A stretch of DNA of 64,000 nt from Chlorops oryzae (lineage: Eukaryota; Arthropoda; Insecta; Diptera; Chloropidae), in assembly GCA_020466095.1 (NCBI GenBank), contig CM035808.1:13699663-13763662 (forward strand), read 5' to 3'. The notes below the pieces were generated by a model. The model was not told where the DNA came from. It searched no databases and saw nothing but the letters and a program-made list of their open reading frames with translations. A program made the translations under genes and the position numbers. Position 1 is the first letter of the stretch. Each line of letters opens with the position of its first letter. Shown here piece after piece: positions 12,176 to 24,489 of this stretch.

Positions 12176-12391
12176 GTGATTGGAATCCCTTTCCCCAAAT
12201 TTTGGGGAAAGGGAATTTCGTTCCTCCAATATTTTGAAGAATGTATGGAAATTTTGAAAGATATGACATTGTCAAAAACAAAAGAGCGGCTATACGATAA
12301 AATTTTCGAATTAAAAAATTTCGAACATATTTAAACTCCCGAGTATTTATTTCAATTTCCCGGGGAAATGAATTCCCGGGAATCCAATCAC
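12176..12391. mobile_element. MITE with GTGATTGGAWTCCC ends and terminal hairpins
   Basis: The left end GTGATTGGAATCCC matches the inverted right end (GGGAATCCAATCAC). Just inside the left end is a near-perfect hairpin, CCCTTTCCCC then AAATTTT then GGGGAAAGGG (12187-12213). The right end also carries short palindromes (TTTCCCGGGGAAA). No clear target duplication was found, so the superfamily is open. Confidence 0.7.
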
Positions 12392-14962
12392 ACACCTGAT
12401 ATGCCTAGTTTTCTGAAGAAATGGAGCCATCGGAACATTTGTTAATGCCATTTTAAAACTTAGGAAAACTCTCTGATCGATCTTAACTCAACGAAATAAA
12501 TCCGAAAAATCAATTAATCCTTAGTATTTTGAGTACGTCTCTAATTCTCAAATACATATGTTTCCAATATCTATTTTTTTTTTTTTTTTAATTTTCTGGT
12601 GCAAATTTTGCACTCTTCTATTTCCACAGCTGCTTGAATACCACTACTGTTTCCTTCAGGCGCAAATTGAACAATTTTTCTTCAGGGCCATCCACAGAGG
12701 CTTCCGATTGAATCGAGCGCAGAAAATTTTGCACATTTCAATATTCAAAAGTAGGTATTTCAAATATCCTTTTTTCAAATTGAATGCAATTTATAGTTTC
12801 CCGACTTCTTATCATCATAAAAATGAGAAGTTGAAAGCACATCGTTAATCTTCTTTAATTCTTCATGTTTTTTTTAACTTAATTTAAACACATACTATAC
12901 ATTTGATAGATGGAACAATTTATTATTTTTTAAAAAAAAATTTCCGAGAAATTAATTTTTTTGAACTGTGATCCAAAGGAAATTCATTCATTTTTAATCC
13001 ATTCCACACACGCTTCCGTTTTTTTTTTTTTTTTTTGAGTCGAAATTTACTTGGTCCGCTTTACGATAAAAAAAAAATGCCCCAATAGAATTGATTACTT
13101 GCACTTAAGCACTTTTAGTTTTGAAACGACGATCTTGTTAATATGTGTACCAATTTATGAATATTTCTTTACTGTCGATTTAAGAGGACACTCGATTATT
13201 TACTATTATTACAAATTTTTGTAATTTAAATATTCCTTTTTTTTCATTGGTTTTCGACGATTTTATTTTTCACATACAATGTGATCTCCTTGGACTGTCT
13301 GAAGGCAATAAACTCCCTCAATTCGAAACTGGAATTAAGAAAATGCATTTAATTCGATGAGCCAAATAAATAATTCGAATACTTTCCGCATTAATTCTTA
13401 TTGTTGGACAGAAAAAAAAAACAAATTAAAATAAATTTGAGCAAATGTGCCGCAGTCCCCTTCGACGGCAAGCGAGAGATAAATCCAATAATGTAAAGCA
13501 ATACTAATGACGACAACGAACGAGGGAAACTATCGAAAACTAGAAAAGTAATATGAGACCTCGAAATACCGATGGCAAGGCATTTTTAAAGAAACTTCAC
13601 TTCAACGCACAGTGCACAGTGGGCAGGCACGATTGCATCCAAATGCAAGACGACAATGATGATGATTATGATGGCGATGGCGATGTTGATGTTGATGATT
13701 ATTATCATTGTGATGACGATGACGATGATGATGACGAAAGTGGCGACAACTGCGGCGACAATAAAAACGACAAAACGTAAATAAAACAATAAAAAACGAA
13801 ATGGAATTCTTAGGAAAAAAATTCTAAGACGTTGCAATGTCGGACGAGGAACGCATAGCAGGGGAGGCGATCGAGGGGGCGATAAGGAATGCATTTCATA
13901 ACAAATTAAGCTCGTGTAGTAAAGTCACCGGAGCAGAAAGAAAAGGGAAAGAAAACTTTGATAGACGCAGATAGAACGGTATTTTGATCAAAGTAGAATA
14001 GTAGAGAAAAAGGAGAAAGGAAAGCCTCAAAAAATGTAATAATATTAGCTTAAATGGTAAAAGAGTTAATATTGAGAAATTCCATTTGATTGTTTGGGTC
14101 TGAAATTCTTTCGGTATACAATGTAGGAAAGAAATTCGACAAATATTTACATCATTTTATGGGTTTTTTTTTCTCGATAGGGCAATTCTCTTATTAGTTT
14201 GGTAACTTTATTTTTTAAATTAATTATATAATTTTTTTGTTTTAAAAAATAACCGGGATTTCGTATAGGCTTCTAAGGTCAACTTCCCACTTTTAAAATC
14301 GTAGCTACAAAATATGGTGTATTTACTTTCGAAAACAGGCCTATGTAGGTGTAATTGTTGATCGCGAGGAAAAACTTTTAACCCACTTCGCCAAACATAC
14401 CTGATAGACGGCAAAGGTGAATTAAAAAAGCAGGATAAAGGAACCCGCTGTCTAAAGAAATCAAAGTTCCACAAGTGCTTTGGAGTTTTCTTTTCCCCAT
14501 CAGTAAATTTTACTCAAAAAGGAGGTTCATTAATATAATCGAATTTCTGAGGGGTGATCGAATCTGCACAGATATACTGATATATATATATATTATAAAA
14601 GTCCGGATGACCTGCATGAGAGTATTTAGAAAAAGAAGTACTATTCATCGCATTCTTCAATTCGGGACTTAACCCTAATCGGTTCCTTGTATACGATCGT
14701 ATACAATTATTAACTTTCAAATGGAATATAACGACAACCAGTCAATGTAATATACTGAAAATCGGTCAAATTTTTTTATTTGTAGTATCTTTAAGGGTAA
14801 AAATAATTGTGTATACGGACGTATACACAAGAACCAATTCGACGACATTTTGAGGGAACCGATGAGGGTTAAAATTGCTCACGTAAGTGTCCCGTCAGTG
14901 TGAGAATGCCCATATTTAACCTACAAAAAGGCGTATAATCGTGACTATGTATGCTATAGGAG
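12392..14962. other. AT-rich stretch without a recognised gene
   Basis: Holds several poly(T) runs (12571-12590, 13020-13036) and a GAT-triplet tract described separately. It also holds two similar short stretches around 14690 and 14811 with the word GTATACGATCGTATAC / GTATACGGACGTATAC. No exon-like frame with splice signals could be supported. Confidence 0.4.
13650..13738. repeat. GAT/GAC triplet microsatellite
   Basis: Imperfect (GATGAT/GACGAT)n tract. In one plus-strand frame it reads as an Asp-rich run, which explains the open frames on both strands here. There is no other sign of a gene. Confidence 0.85.
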
Positions 14963-15125
14963 CAGACCCGACTTAGGGGGTGGCAAGCCAGGTGAATGTC
15001 CAGAGCGGCACTGTCAGGGGGCGACAATTTCACATAGAAATACTCAAACAGTTAACCATTAGTCGCATCATAGCGGCGGCAAATTCGTTTTGCCCAGAGC
15101 GATAAAAAATCCGTATCGGACCCTG
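14963..15125. repeat. Copy of the CAGRCCCGAY...ATCGGACCCTG dispersed repeat
   Basis: Starts CAGACCCGACTTAGGGGGTG, then holds CCAGAGCGGCACTGTCAGGG, a GGCGGCAAATTCGTTTTGCC stretch, and ends TCGGACCCTG. Word order matches 41443-41606 and the interrupted copy at 640-1043. Non-coding. Confidence 0.75.
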
Positions 15126-15151
15126 TATGGGAGATCCAGTATACCCACATA

Positions 15152-15292
15152 TACAATGATTTTTCTGCTATGCGGACACTCTTAGGCGAATACTTCCATT
15201 ATATGGGAATTTTTTGGGAATGCTCTAGTGTTCGTGTTTCTCAAAAGGTTTACCCTTGAGCGGACACCTCTGTTAAACATGTCCATTTGACT
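15152..15292. mobile_element. Decayed, truncated relative of the pogo-like MITE at 50609
   Basis: Shares in order TGCGGACAC, GAATGCTCTAGT, TTTCTCAAA and GAGCGGACACCTCTGTTAA with the better-preserved element at 50609-50768, but the right terminal repeat is missing. The relation is clear by eye; boundaries are approximate. Confidence 0.6.
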
Positions 15293-15339
15293 TATTTATT
15301 TTGGTTAAGGTTTACTTAATAATAATAGGTATTAAAAAT

Positions 15340-16285
15340 TTTTGTGCGCGAATCTGCCCAAAGGAGATATACTGGACATTCGCAAGGAATGTGCAAAGTT
15401 GTTTCCAATTATCGGAAAGGCGAAGTTTGTGCATGTGATACTTAAGCCCGAAATCGCCAGTAAGAAAGCCCGTAATCAGTTTTATACGATTTTTGAGAGC
15501 TTAAGAATAATAGAGTAAGAGTAAGGTTTTATAAGGGCTTTACCCTGCCTCATTCCGGGACAGTCATCCCAGTACACAAGGCGAAGGCGATTTTCTTTAT
15601 TTCTGATTTTTTTTTTAATACCCGCCAAGTTCAGCCCGCAGAAAGGCTGAGAGCCAATAAAAGGGGTTGTCCGTTTTTGCCGTTGTCGCTACGCCACGAA
15701 ACCCTGACAGCGGCGAAAAACGGGAAAAAAGGGGTCAGCACTTCAAGCTCAGCTGCTCGGGCTTTATTCCCGCAATGCTAATTAGCAGCATTAGTTGCTT
15801 CAAGGCTTTAAGTTCCCAACAGTCGATCGCGAATTCTCCCTCGTACGTTTTATAAGTGAACAGCATAGTGTTAAATAGTTTCACCCGGGTTTTTGAGTAT
15901 TTCGGTAACATCATATCGGACATCATCCCGGAAACAGTTAGACAGCTCCCTCAACGTCATCCGAAGTCAACATCACCGCCCAATTCGAAAGGTACGTGGT
16001 TGGTTTTTTACTTCTTATCTTTGAAACGATTTCCCATTGCCCCAATTATTTGGTCGGACGACCAAGTGACCTTTTTGGCACAAACAGGGGTGTTTGATGC
16101 TGATCTTGCTATCTCATTTCCAGCAATCCCCGTGTGACCAGGGACCCAGTATAAATAAAATTTTATTGCGTGCCGCTAGTAGTTCAAACCATTCAAGGAC
16201 TTACTTTGACTTGAAAGCCCAAGATGATAGGGCTTTAAGAGCGGCCGGACTGGCAGGGTAGATAAAAATGTTTTGGCCAGCGAGG
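15340..16285 (-). mobile_element. Decayed non-LTR retrotransposon, RNase H and C-terminal region
   Basis: Minus-strand frames, broken by several shifts and stops, give pieces of the RNase H domain of an I/R1/Jockey-type LINE. From high to low coordinates they are a PAALKALSSWAFKSK segment (family SDSQAALKAL), then WVPGHTGIAGNEIARSAS near 16140-16080, then ITGFLTGDFGLKYHMHKLRLS near 15490-15410. The last of these corresponds to the conserved TGH...HLxxLGL region before the zinc knuckle. In the family the Asp after GNE is catalytic (GNExAD); here it is Arg, so the copy is dead. No reverse-transcriptase part was recognised upstream, consistent with 5' truncation. Confidence 0.7.
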
Positions 16286-16889
16286 TTTTTGCTGATTATG
16301 GATCTTACGCAGGTATTTAGTGCATGGATTACGGCTTGGAAGTTTTACTTATTTTGGACCCATTTTTTGTCTTGAAAAAGGTCCGACTTTAAAGCATATT
16401 TTTTGTGGTTGAAATTACCTCAAATTCGTCCTTTGTTAGGACTTCAAAGTAGATCCGACTTTACCGATATTACTTTTTTATACATGGATATTTATCTACG
16501 TACGTATCTTTAAATATCTTTGACAATATGGGAGAGTAGCTATTGCTTGATATATTGCTTTTAAATATAATTAATCTGAATGTAGCGAGAAGTCGCTTTG
16601 AAGGACTGCGAACAATGAACTTTGACCCATGAGAGGAAAAAAGCACTCGTATCGAATTAATTTTTTTCTTGAAACGAAAACCTCTTGCTTTGTTATTTTT
16701 GGGTTTTTTAAATTTCATTTTATACAATTTTCTCAGTCCTAGAACTCATCGACACGAAATGATCTTGGGAAGAGCTTTAAGAGTCCATCCAAATTTGCGT
16801 CTAATAATGAACAATTGGCCTTGTTTGTGGAATAATTATCTCCGATTTCTTAATTCGATCAAAAAACGGCGACGATGCTGAAAATTAAT

Positions 16890-16890
16890 T

Positions 16891-16919
<29 letters not shown>
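16890..16919. repeat. (TC)n microsatellite
   Basis: About 14 uninterrupted CT units ending in TTTCTC. Confidence 0.95.
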
Positions 16920-16922
<3 letters not shown>

Positions 16923-17278
16923 ATTGCAAATCACAATTAGACTTAATCCCTTAATGCGTCCGTCCAGGCAGAGTCATTTAGTAATTCAAGCGATGCTGCT
17001 GCTTGGCTCCTGAGGTGTGAATTCCAAAGATTATAATGCAACGAAAATGAAGGCCTTCTCGTCGCCTTTTATCTCTGCATGATACCACACAAGCTTTTGA
17101 TAAAAAAAAAAATTTGAAAAGAAAAAAAATTCAAGAAGAATTCAAAACAAGAACATAAAAAAGCAGAGCACATAAAGTAGTCCAAAATAGTAAAAAAAAA
17201 AAAAAAACTAAATAAAATAAAGCTGGAACGCCATGCACCCAACCGAACTAAAGCAAAACGAACCGTCTTCATCAATGA

Positions 17279-17331
17279 GCGTGTGAGTGAGTGAGTGAGT
17301 GAATGAATGAATGAATGAATGAATGAATGAA
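17279..17331. repeat. Compound (GTGA)n(ATGA)n microsatellite
   Basis: Four to five GTGA units pass into seven ATGA units, a point change that has spread through half of the array. The apparent Ser/His/Ile repeat protein on the minus strand is only a translation of this array. Confidence 0.95.
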
Positions 17332-20300
17332 CGATTTGACTGATAAGCTAAGTTGGAGCCTCCGGGGAACTGGTTCTTTTTCTTTTGTTTTGCTTTTTTG
17401 GATCGTTCTTCCCTTTGAACTTGGACTGCACTTGGCGTTTGGTATGCGCTTGTTTTGAAAGAAGTCAAAAATGAAGCGTGCAGCAATAACGATAACCACA
17501 GAGAGACATCAACAAAAATAAGGAAAAAATGTGAAAAAATACAAATATAAAAATGATAACAAAAATCCAAAGTAAACACAAAAAAGAAAAACATTTTTCC
17601 AGTTTTTTTTCTCGTATTGCATTCTTTGTTTGTTTACCGCATGCCATCGTACTTTCCCTTGAGTGCATTCATTCACGGAATCTTTTCCATTCATTCATTG
17701 CATTAAGGAACCCATTGAGAGAAAAATAAAAACTATGGCAGACGTTGGTTGTTTTTTGTTGTGTTTTCAAAGACAATTTTCAAGTGAAGAGATTGAAGTT
17801 GGTATATTTCATGCCTATATTTCAAAAATTTATTCTTGAAACTATCGATTATTGAAACTATCGATTATCGAAACGATCGATTACAAAGGCCAACAGTGGT
17901 TTTGGTGCCCTGATTTCGTTCATTATTACGGATAAGGGTGGTATTGGTCATATCAAAAAAATTTTTTTAATTTTTTTCCTAGGTGTAGTTTTGGAGCTAC
18001 CATCAATTTTGTGTGAGGTTTTCAGTTGTTTCGCTTTTACGGAAAAATATATATGTTACTGCTTTGTTAACTAATCATGGTTGATATCGTATCAAAGCTA
18101 ATATAACGGTCTATCAAATGACATCTTCTTCATGAAGATAGAGCTTGAAGTTTTTACCGCACGAGTTTCCCAATTGTAAAAAATGAGAATTTTTAAAATT
18201 TTTCCTAGATTTTTGGAGCTTTTTTGACCTTTTATGCTATGAAAATATTTTTTTTCTAAAATATTCTTTTTGCATGGTTTGAAAGGTGTTTCTTTATACT
18301 AAGTCCCGAAACCAAATTTTTTGATTTCGGATTTAAAATGTGGAGAATATGGTACGAAATGTGAAAAAAATTAAGCTCTCATTTTTGAAGTTCAAAAAAC
18401 AAGTCTCAAGATTTTCAACTCAATTGATCAAGTAGTTTACTTTCCCTTTTATAATTTACAAAAAATTTTGATTAAAGAGTGTATAGTACGGTTACAATGT
18501 ATGCACAATTGAGTAAGAAAAGCTTTAAAATTCACTTCGAATTATCGATCATTGAACCTATGGATTATAACCTATAGTGCTATCGATTGTTCCTCCAGCT
18601 CGAATTTTTGTTTTTTATTGGCAAGGGGTCGTTCACATATTACATAACGCGGAAGGAGGGGGGCTTTAGGAAATTTTTACGAAACGTTACAAGAGCGAGG
18701 GACGGTTCCCCACGTTTGTTACGTAACACACTGAAATAAGAATAATAACACAAGCCTGTAGAATTGAAATTTGATTTTCCCCTTTTGAGTTGCAGTGGTG
18801 ATTCAATTAGATTTTTGTGTGCTGAAAAATTGAAAAATTTCAAAAAAAAATTCCATCACTTCAGATTTTCGAGAAATTCGCGTACGAATTTTTTACGACC
18901 ATTGCTGTTTTAAAACTCATTTTTCTCAAATATGGTTGAAAATATTTTAAAATTTTTGAATCTTTTATGTTCTTAAAACATCATTCTTTAACATTACGCG
19001 AAAAATATATTCCAAATCGTTAAATGAATGATGTAAAGTGATGCTCAAAGTCGAAAAATTAAAAAAATTATGAGTTTTTTTTTTTTTTTGGAATTTAATG
19101 AACATAGATCACCCGTTATCAGTCCTCTTTCCAAAACTGATATCTTAAACTGTAGGCCAATCAATTGTGTGTACATATGTAAAATCTAAGAACTTCAGCA
19201 CAAACCTTTTTCACGATACAAAGGTTTTTCTAAAGCAACTGAATTCGGAGATTCGTAATACTAATTCGTTAAATAAAAGGTTCCTGTTTATTGAAAAAGA
19301 AAACTGATATTTGAATAAATTTTGAATTTATAACATTCGAAAATTTTTGTATAAAAAACTTTTTCTAAAATTTATACGCAATATTAACTTTTGCTACATA
19401 CGGAGGAAAGCGAAATTTTTATCAATTTACAGTGAAGGGGTTAAAAGAACGGTTTTATATTAGATCAACAAATACAAGTTGAAATGTCAGTTTGGAGTCA
19501 GGTTGAATTTTTTTAAAGGACTGTCCTAGAAATAATGTATTTTTTGTTTTTCCAAATATTTATAGGCAGAAAATTTTACTGTATGAGCTAACAGATTTGG
19601 TCCTGAAATTGTATTTTAAAGGGCAGTTAAAAAAAAACTCTCATTGTAAATAAAATGAGCTACTGATAGCTGTACTGTTCACAAGAAGTAAAAGCGTGGG
19701 CTTATTTATGGCCCTGGAAAATAAATAGACATTACAAAAAGGCAGATAAATCGGATCTCCTGGTGACGCTGATCATTTCGACATACATTTTGTTTGGTCT
19801 ATCTAGAGTGGTTCTGGGCGTTACACACAACAACAAAAAAATCCAATATACCCTTGACACCCGAGCGTGGGTATAAAAAACTGACGGTTTTGATGATTTC
19901 TTATATTAAATTTACATACACTTTTCTCAACAGCTCCGTCCTAATAATAGTGCCCTTTTTTTTTGGCGGATTGACCTTTTTTTGAATATTTATACGATTC
20001 TGACAGACTTATGTCATAGCTATAAATGGCTTATCAAGAATATCGAGCATATACAGACTGGGTCCTATCCATTTTTGATCGATTTCGACTATCCAGCAAC
20101 ACTGTTTAGGCGTCATATTAGGTGCATTAAGAAGACACATCTGTTGAGCAACTGTTGAGTGAGCGAATTTTCTAAAAAGTTCTTTTCGCTGAACGCTATG
20201 CTCACTTCACTGAAAAGTATTTCGTATTTATACTACTTGTAATGTAAGTAGTGATTATGTCGTGTTGGACAAAAGTAGCTAAATAAAGTTCGCTACCAAT

Positions 20301-20412
20301 ACTGGAGTCCGCTCAGTCAACATGTTACGAACGCGCACCGTTTAGCTGAATTTTACTCAACAGTTGCCCAGCTTTCCTTAAGGACTTTCACCATATGAGG
20401 ATCGCGATCGTC

Positions 20413-20420
20413 AAAGAGAG

Positions 20421-20477
<57 letters not shown>
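20413..20477. repeat. (GA)n microsatellite
   Basis: About 30 GA units with one AGAAGAG interruption, followed by a short GTGTGTGT tract at 20497-20505. Confidence 0.95.
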
Positions 20478-20479
<2 letters not shown>

Positions 20480-22372
20480 GGAGAAAGAGAGCGAGAGTGT
20501 GTGTGTAAGAGAGACATATACACAAAACTGCAGCGGGTTTAAATATTTCATTAATAAAATTATATGAAATTAAAGGACAAACATTATAATTTAAGTTAAT
20601 ACCGAACATATTATTACACATTACACATTTTCCAATTTATCATGCGACCTTTGAGCTTCCGAATTCGGTTTGTGAACTTGCTATAATCGATTACAACTCT
20701 AGAGATAACATTTCGCCTAGAGCTGAGGCGTCCGAAAGGTGTGTGAATATTGTAATTTGTTATGAGAAAATTTTATCTACCACGATTATATGCAATAAAT
20801 AAATGAGTAATTGCGTTATTTAATAAATTTCTCGAACATGAGTGTTGACGTGAAGGAAAAACGAAAACGAAAAGCTACAAAAAAAAAAAAACGGAAAAAA
20901 CAAAGTCGCCCCGGGATAGCTTAAAAAAAACTGGCCGGAATTTTCGCTAAATTGCAGTTTTACACGATTTTTGCTTTCGTATTTTTTATTTTATTTTATT
21001 TTTTTCATCTTTATTTCTCTTGATCAATCTTTAAAGTGCCGATAAATCAACACAGGTTTGCATATCGATTGCGTTGCCAACTGTCTCCCATTGAGTGACA
21101 GCGTTGCAGCTGTTTCAGGATTTTCAACGGTCGGCATACACTCTTTCTTATTTTACAAAAAAAAAAAAAAAAAAAAAAAAAAACCGAACTAAATATAAAC
21201 AGCTTTGAGCATCCTCTTAAAAAAAGCCAACGAATTATTCAAAAACAAAAAAAAAAAACATGTCCCGATAACGGTAGGGACTCGTGCCGTGTTGGAGGCT
21301 CTAAATAACGCATCATGCGAGCTTAATGCGCAGGTGCAGCTCATCAGCTTCTTTTCTGTTGCTCTCTGCTGCCCTTTTTTTTTTTTTGTAAGCATTAAGT
21401 TGAAGGAATAAAAATAGAAATTACAGTCCAAGGAGTTTGAGCTAATGGCACGTGCTTATTGATGAGAATTGCTGAGATGAATAATATACGATCGCCCTAG
21501 AAGGGGAGAAATATATTTTCCAAAATTTCTGATGAAAGTTCTTTTCTCATTCAGGAGAGTTAATCTCCGGTGCGTTCAACTTCTTTCTTTCGAGAGTGGG
21601 AAATTATTGAATGACCCGATATCTAAGTTTCTTATCCTCGCTGCATATGCGAAAGCACAGACGATCAAAAAAAGAAAAATCTAAAAGCTAACAGAAGGAC
21701 ACTCACCACACGGGCTCGAGTACAGCACATGCTCAGCATAAAAAAGCATTAAAAAATAAAAATAAAAAAATAATTCTTAATTCAACATTGAAAAGGAAAG
21801 AAAAAAAAGTACTGGGGACAGGTGCAAGTTTTCGTCGGTATAATTGCCGAAAATGTTAACGAAACTTCGAATGTTAAGATGCAATCGGCAAAAGCCTTTA
21901 TGATCCTTTTCTTTTTTTTTTTGGTTTTTAACTCCGAGAAATGGTATATCAGCAAAGGATATACATAGTGCAATTTAGTTGGTTTTATGCTCAAAGGATG
22001 TTCTCGTTTTCTCACAGAACTTGTAACATACTCTATTAATGGAGGCCTTTCGTTTTTTTTTTTTTTTTTTATTGACAAAAGAAAACCCAGTAACAACAAA
22101 TACTCTTAGATGATTACCTTAAGTGGACTACGATTCTTTGTATACTTTAACGGTGCTGGCATACTTTCTGGGCTCCACATATATGAGAAAGGCAACCTCT
22201 GTGAGAAACAGGGCTGCCATCTTGCGTAATACGAAATAATTGTATGGAAAAAAATTATCAAATTTGTATTTCAGATGAACGTTTCAATGATCGATTTCTG
22301 TGACATGCCCGATTATTTTCTAAAACTTTTTGGAAATTTTTTTTAAATTTATTTTGTATGGGGAGAAGTGTT

Positions 22373-22560
22373 TGGTCTCTGTGCCGGAGTTGGGTGAAAT
22401 GCCAATTTACGAAGCGAGAGGCCATGGTTTCGACTCCCGGCTGAGGTCGTGGACGTTTGTGTCGTTTTTTCAGCTTTCTGTTTTGCTTGTTTTCCCATTA
22501 CACGTGGCATCACAATGCCATTTTTAGTGCCTTGTATAGCCACACTAACCTAACCTAACC
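22373..22560 (+). mobile_element. tRNA-headed SINE, family 1
   Basis: A-box-like TGCCGGAGTTGGG at 22382-22394 and B-box GGTTTCGACTCC at 22426-22437, about 40 bp apart as in a tRNA. The body reads GGTCGTGGACGTTTGTGTCG and has a TTTTCCCATTACACGTGGCATCACAA word. It ends in CCACACTAACCTAACCTAACC. Other members are at 26054-26240 (minus), 48391-48580 (plus) and 63821-64000 (minus). The body tail here is shortened compared with the others. Confidence 0.8.
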
Positions 22561-23877
22561 TTAAGGAGGAAGTGAAATAAGTACTCTGAAAATAGTACTT
22601 TTCAGTTTTAAATTGGGAGTTTTTTATGACTTAATTTTCTCTTCATTGTGTGCAATCAAAAATGCCGATCGTAGCGCAACTTCATAGTTTGTTATTGCTT
22701 ATAAAATGCTTCTTTATTTAGTTCCCATTTTGGTACGTGTCCCTTGCGATTCGGCACTCGGCACTCTGCGTGCTTCGCATTTTTAGTTTTAGTTTTATTT
22801 TTTTTTTAATTCATTTTTTCCTTTCTCCTTTGAGGATTTTTGTCTTCCTGTGAGGGGCGCTAATATCCCTATACGGTTGTGCCGTTGCGTTATCCTCTCT
22901 CATTATGTTTTGAATGGCTTTAACGCAGGATTATTTGCCGTTGATCCTGATCAAAGTGGTGGCGGACATGGCACGGCACGTTCGCCCGGTCGCTCGGTGG
23001 CTCGATCGGTCATTCGTTCGTTCGATCGTCGGCTCGAGTTCGTTGGTGGCGGCTGACAACGATCATCATGCGATCATTGACTTTTGTCAGTCGAGACTGC
23101 GCTCTAGCCTTTTACGTTCGTAATGTGGTCTTATGTGAGCTTTGAACATCTTCTCCATCATTTTGTTGCAGTTGTTTGTTGCTATTACTACAGCATAAAG
23201 ATATACATTTTGTAAAATTGCTTTTCTGTTATTGATATTTAACATGGCTATTCAAGTTGAAGACTCCATAGCCTTGAAATGTACTTTATGATTCAATAAT
23301 TGACTTTAACTGCGATGATTTTGTAAAATTAATCCGAAATCGTTCAATTTAAATGCTACTCCACACAGCGAATTCATTTACAGCTGTAATTTTAACTCAC
23401 GATTGCATCTGTCATCAAGGCTTAATTTTAATGATTTTTTTTTATCATTAATAGTGGATTAAATATTGCAATGCATATTGCTGTGGAAGTCATAGTGTTA
23501 TATGTTGAAGATGTGCCAAGAATAATGGAGACGAAAGTCTTAAAGGCTCACAGTTAGTGCACCGAGCGGGGCCTATTAAATCTTAATTGAAATTGATAAT
23601 TATCAATTCGTACAATATATGTAGTCGACATTTCCAATCCGATATCAAAAAAATTGACCTCGGGACTTAGTATTAAGAAACATCTTCGAAAACCTACAAA
23701 AATTGCATTTTTAATTAAAAATTTTCATGCCATATTTAAGGAGCAAACAATCGAAGATCATTACTCCAAAGCTACAAGGCTGATAAAGGAGCTATTTCAC
23801 AGATAGTGATATTGACTTTGATACGATACCAATCATAATAAGTTATTAAAGTGATAATTTATATTTTATTATTAGTG
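22561..23877. other. Stretch without a recognised gene
   Basis: Contains a locally GC-rich block at about 22960-23110 with repeated TCGGTCG/TTCGTTCG words. Its frames overlap on two phases and match no family. It could be an exon or regulatory element, but nothing in the sequence decides that. Confidence 0.35.
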
Positions 23878-24489
23878 CCGGGTCGATTTTTTGGATAAAA
23901 ATCGTACCCTCGAAAATGAAACTTCAGACAATTCTAAGCATTTTTTCAAGAAACCACTGGGTAAAATGAAATCGTAGATCACGCATGATAACGATAGGAA
24001 GTTTTTACCATAATACATATGTTACACTGTGCTAGTTTTTAGGACAAAAAATTTGTTCATCGTGAAACGGGCAAGTCGGGTCCGGCTCGATCCCCCGAGT
24101 TATAAGTACCAGCATTTATCTAGGTTAGCTCGAGTTTGGGAAATATTCAACATTTTTTGCCAACATTTCACTGTTAATTTTTCAGTTCATATTTTTAATT
24201 TTAAAGGCTTTGGACGCTCTTTTGAAGTTGGAACGGAAAAAATTTGTTTTTTGAGAACTAGATCGGAACCTCGAAAGACTACACTGTATTTAGTTCAAAT
24301 TGGTTTAAATCCAATCCTGTTAAAAACAATTATAGTATGTATTAGGTAAAACTTCCCATCGTTCAGCGCGGATCTACGTTTCATTTTAATATCCATGCTT
24401 TCTTGGGAAAAAATCTTAGAATTGTCTAAAGTTTCATTTCCAGGGGGTACGATTTCTTAGTTGTTTTTACCTATACAAATCGAACGACC
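23878..24489. mobile_element. Transposon with long degenerate terminal inverted repeats, about 0.6 kb
   Basis: The left end GGGTCGATTTTTTGGATAAA leads into AATCGTACCCTCGAAAATGA and AACTTCAGACAATTCTAAG. The right end, read inverted, gives AGGTCGTTCGATTTGTATAG, AATCGTACCCCCTGGAAATG and AACTTTAGACAATTCTAAG. So roughly 75 bp of each end are inverted copies. The interior has one loose frame (24029-24349) with no known motif. Superfamily unknown; the TCGATTTGTAT word is shared with the MITE at 50900. Confidence 0.65.

Larger units (their letters stand above)
16286..22372. other. Six-kb stretch without a recognised gene
   Basis: AT-rich with microsatellites listed separately, a poly(A) run at 21159-21183 and poly(T) at 22054-22070. 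Near 18627-18730 a GGGGTCGTTCACATATTACA... stretch with a TTACGTAAC word looks like the end of an unidentified DNA transposon, but no partner end was found. Frames such as 19794-19985 and 21189-21431 are low-complexity. I could not support any exon. Confidence 0.4.

Noticed and set aside
17264..17594. Ser/His/Ile repeat protein on the minus strand
   Set aside because: It is only a translation of the GTGA/ATGA microsatellite and neighbouring AT-rich DNA.
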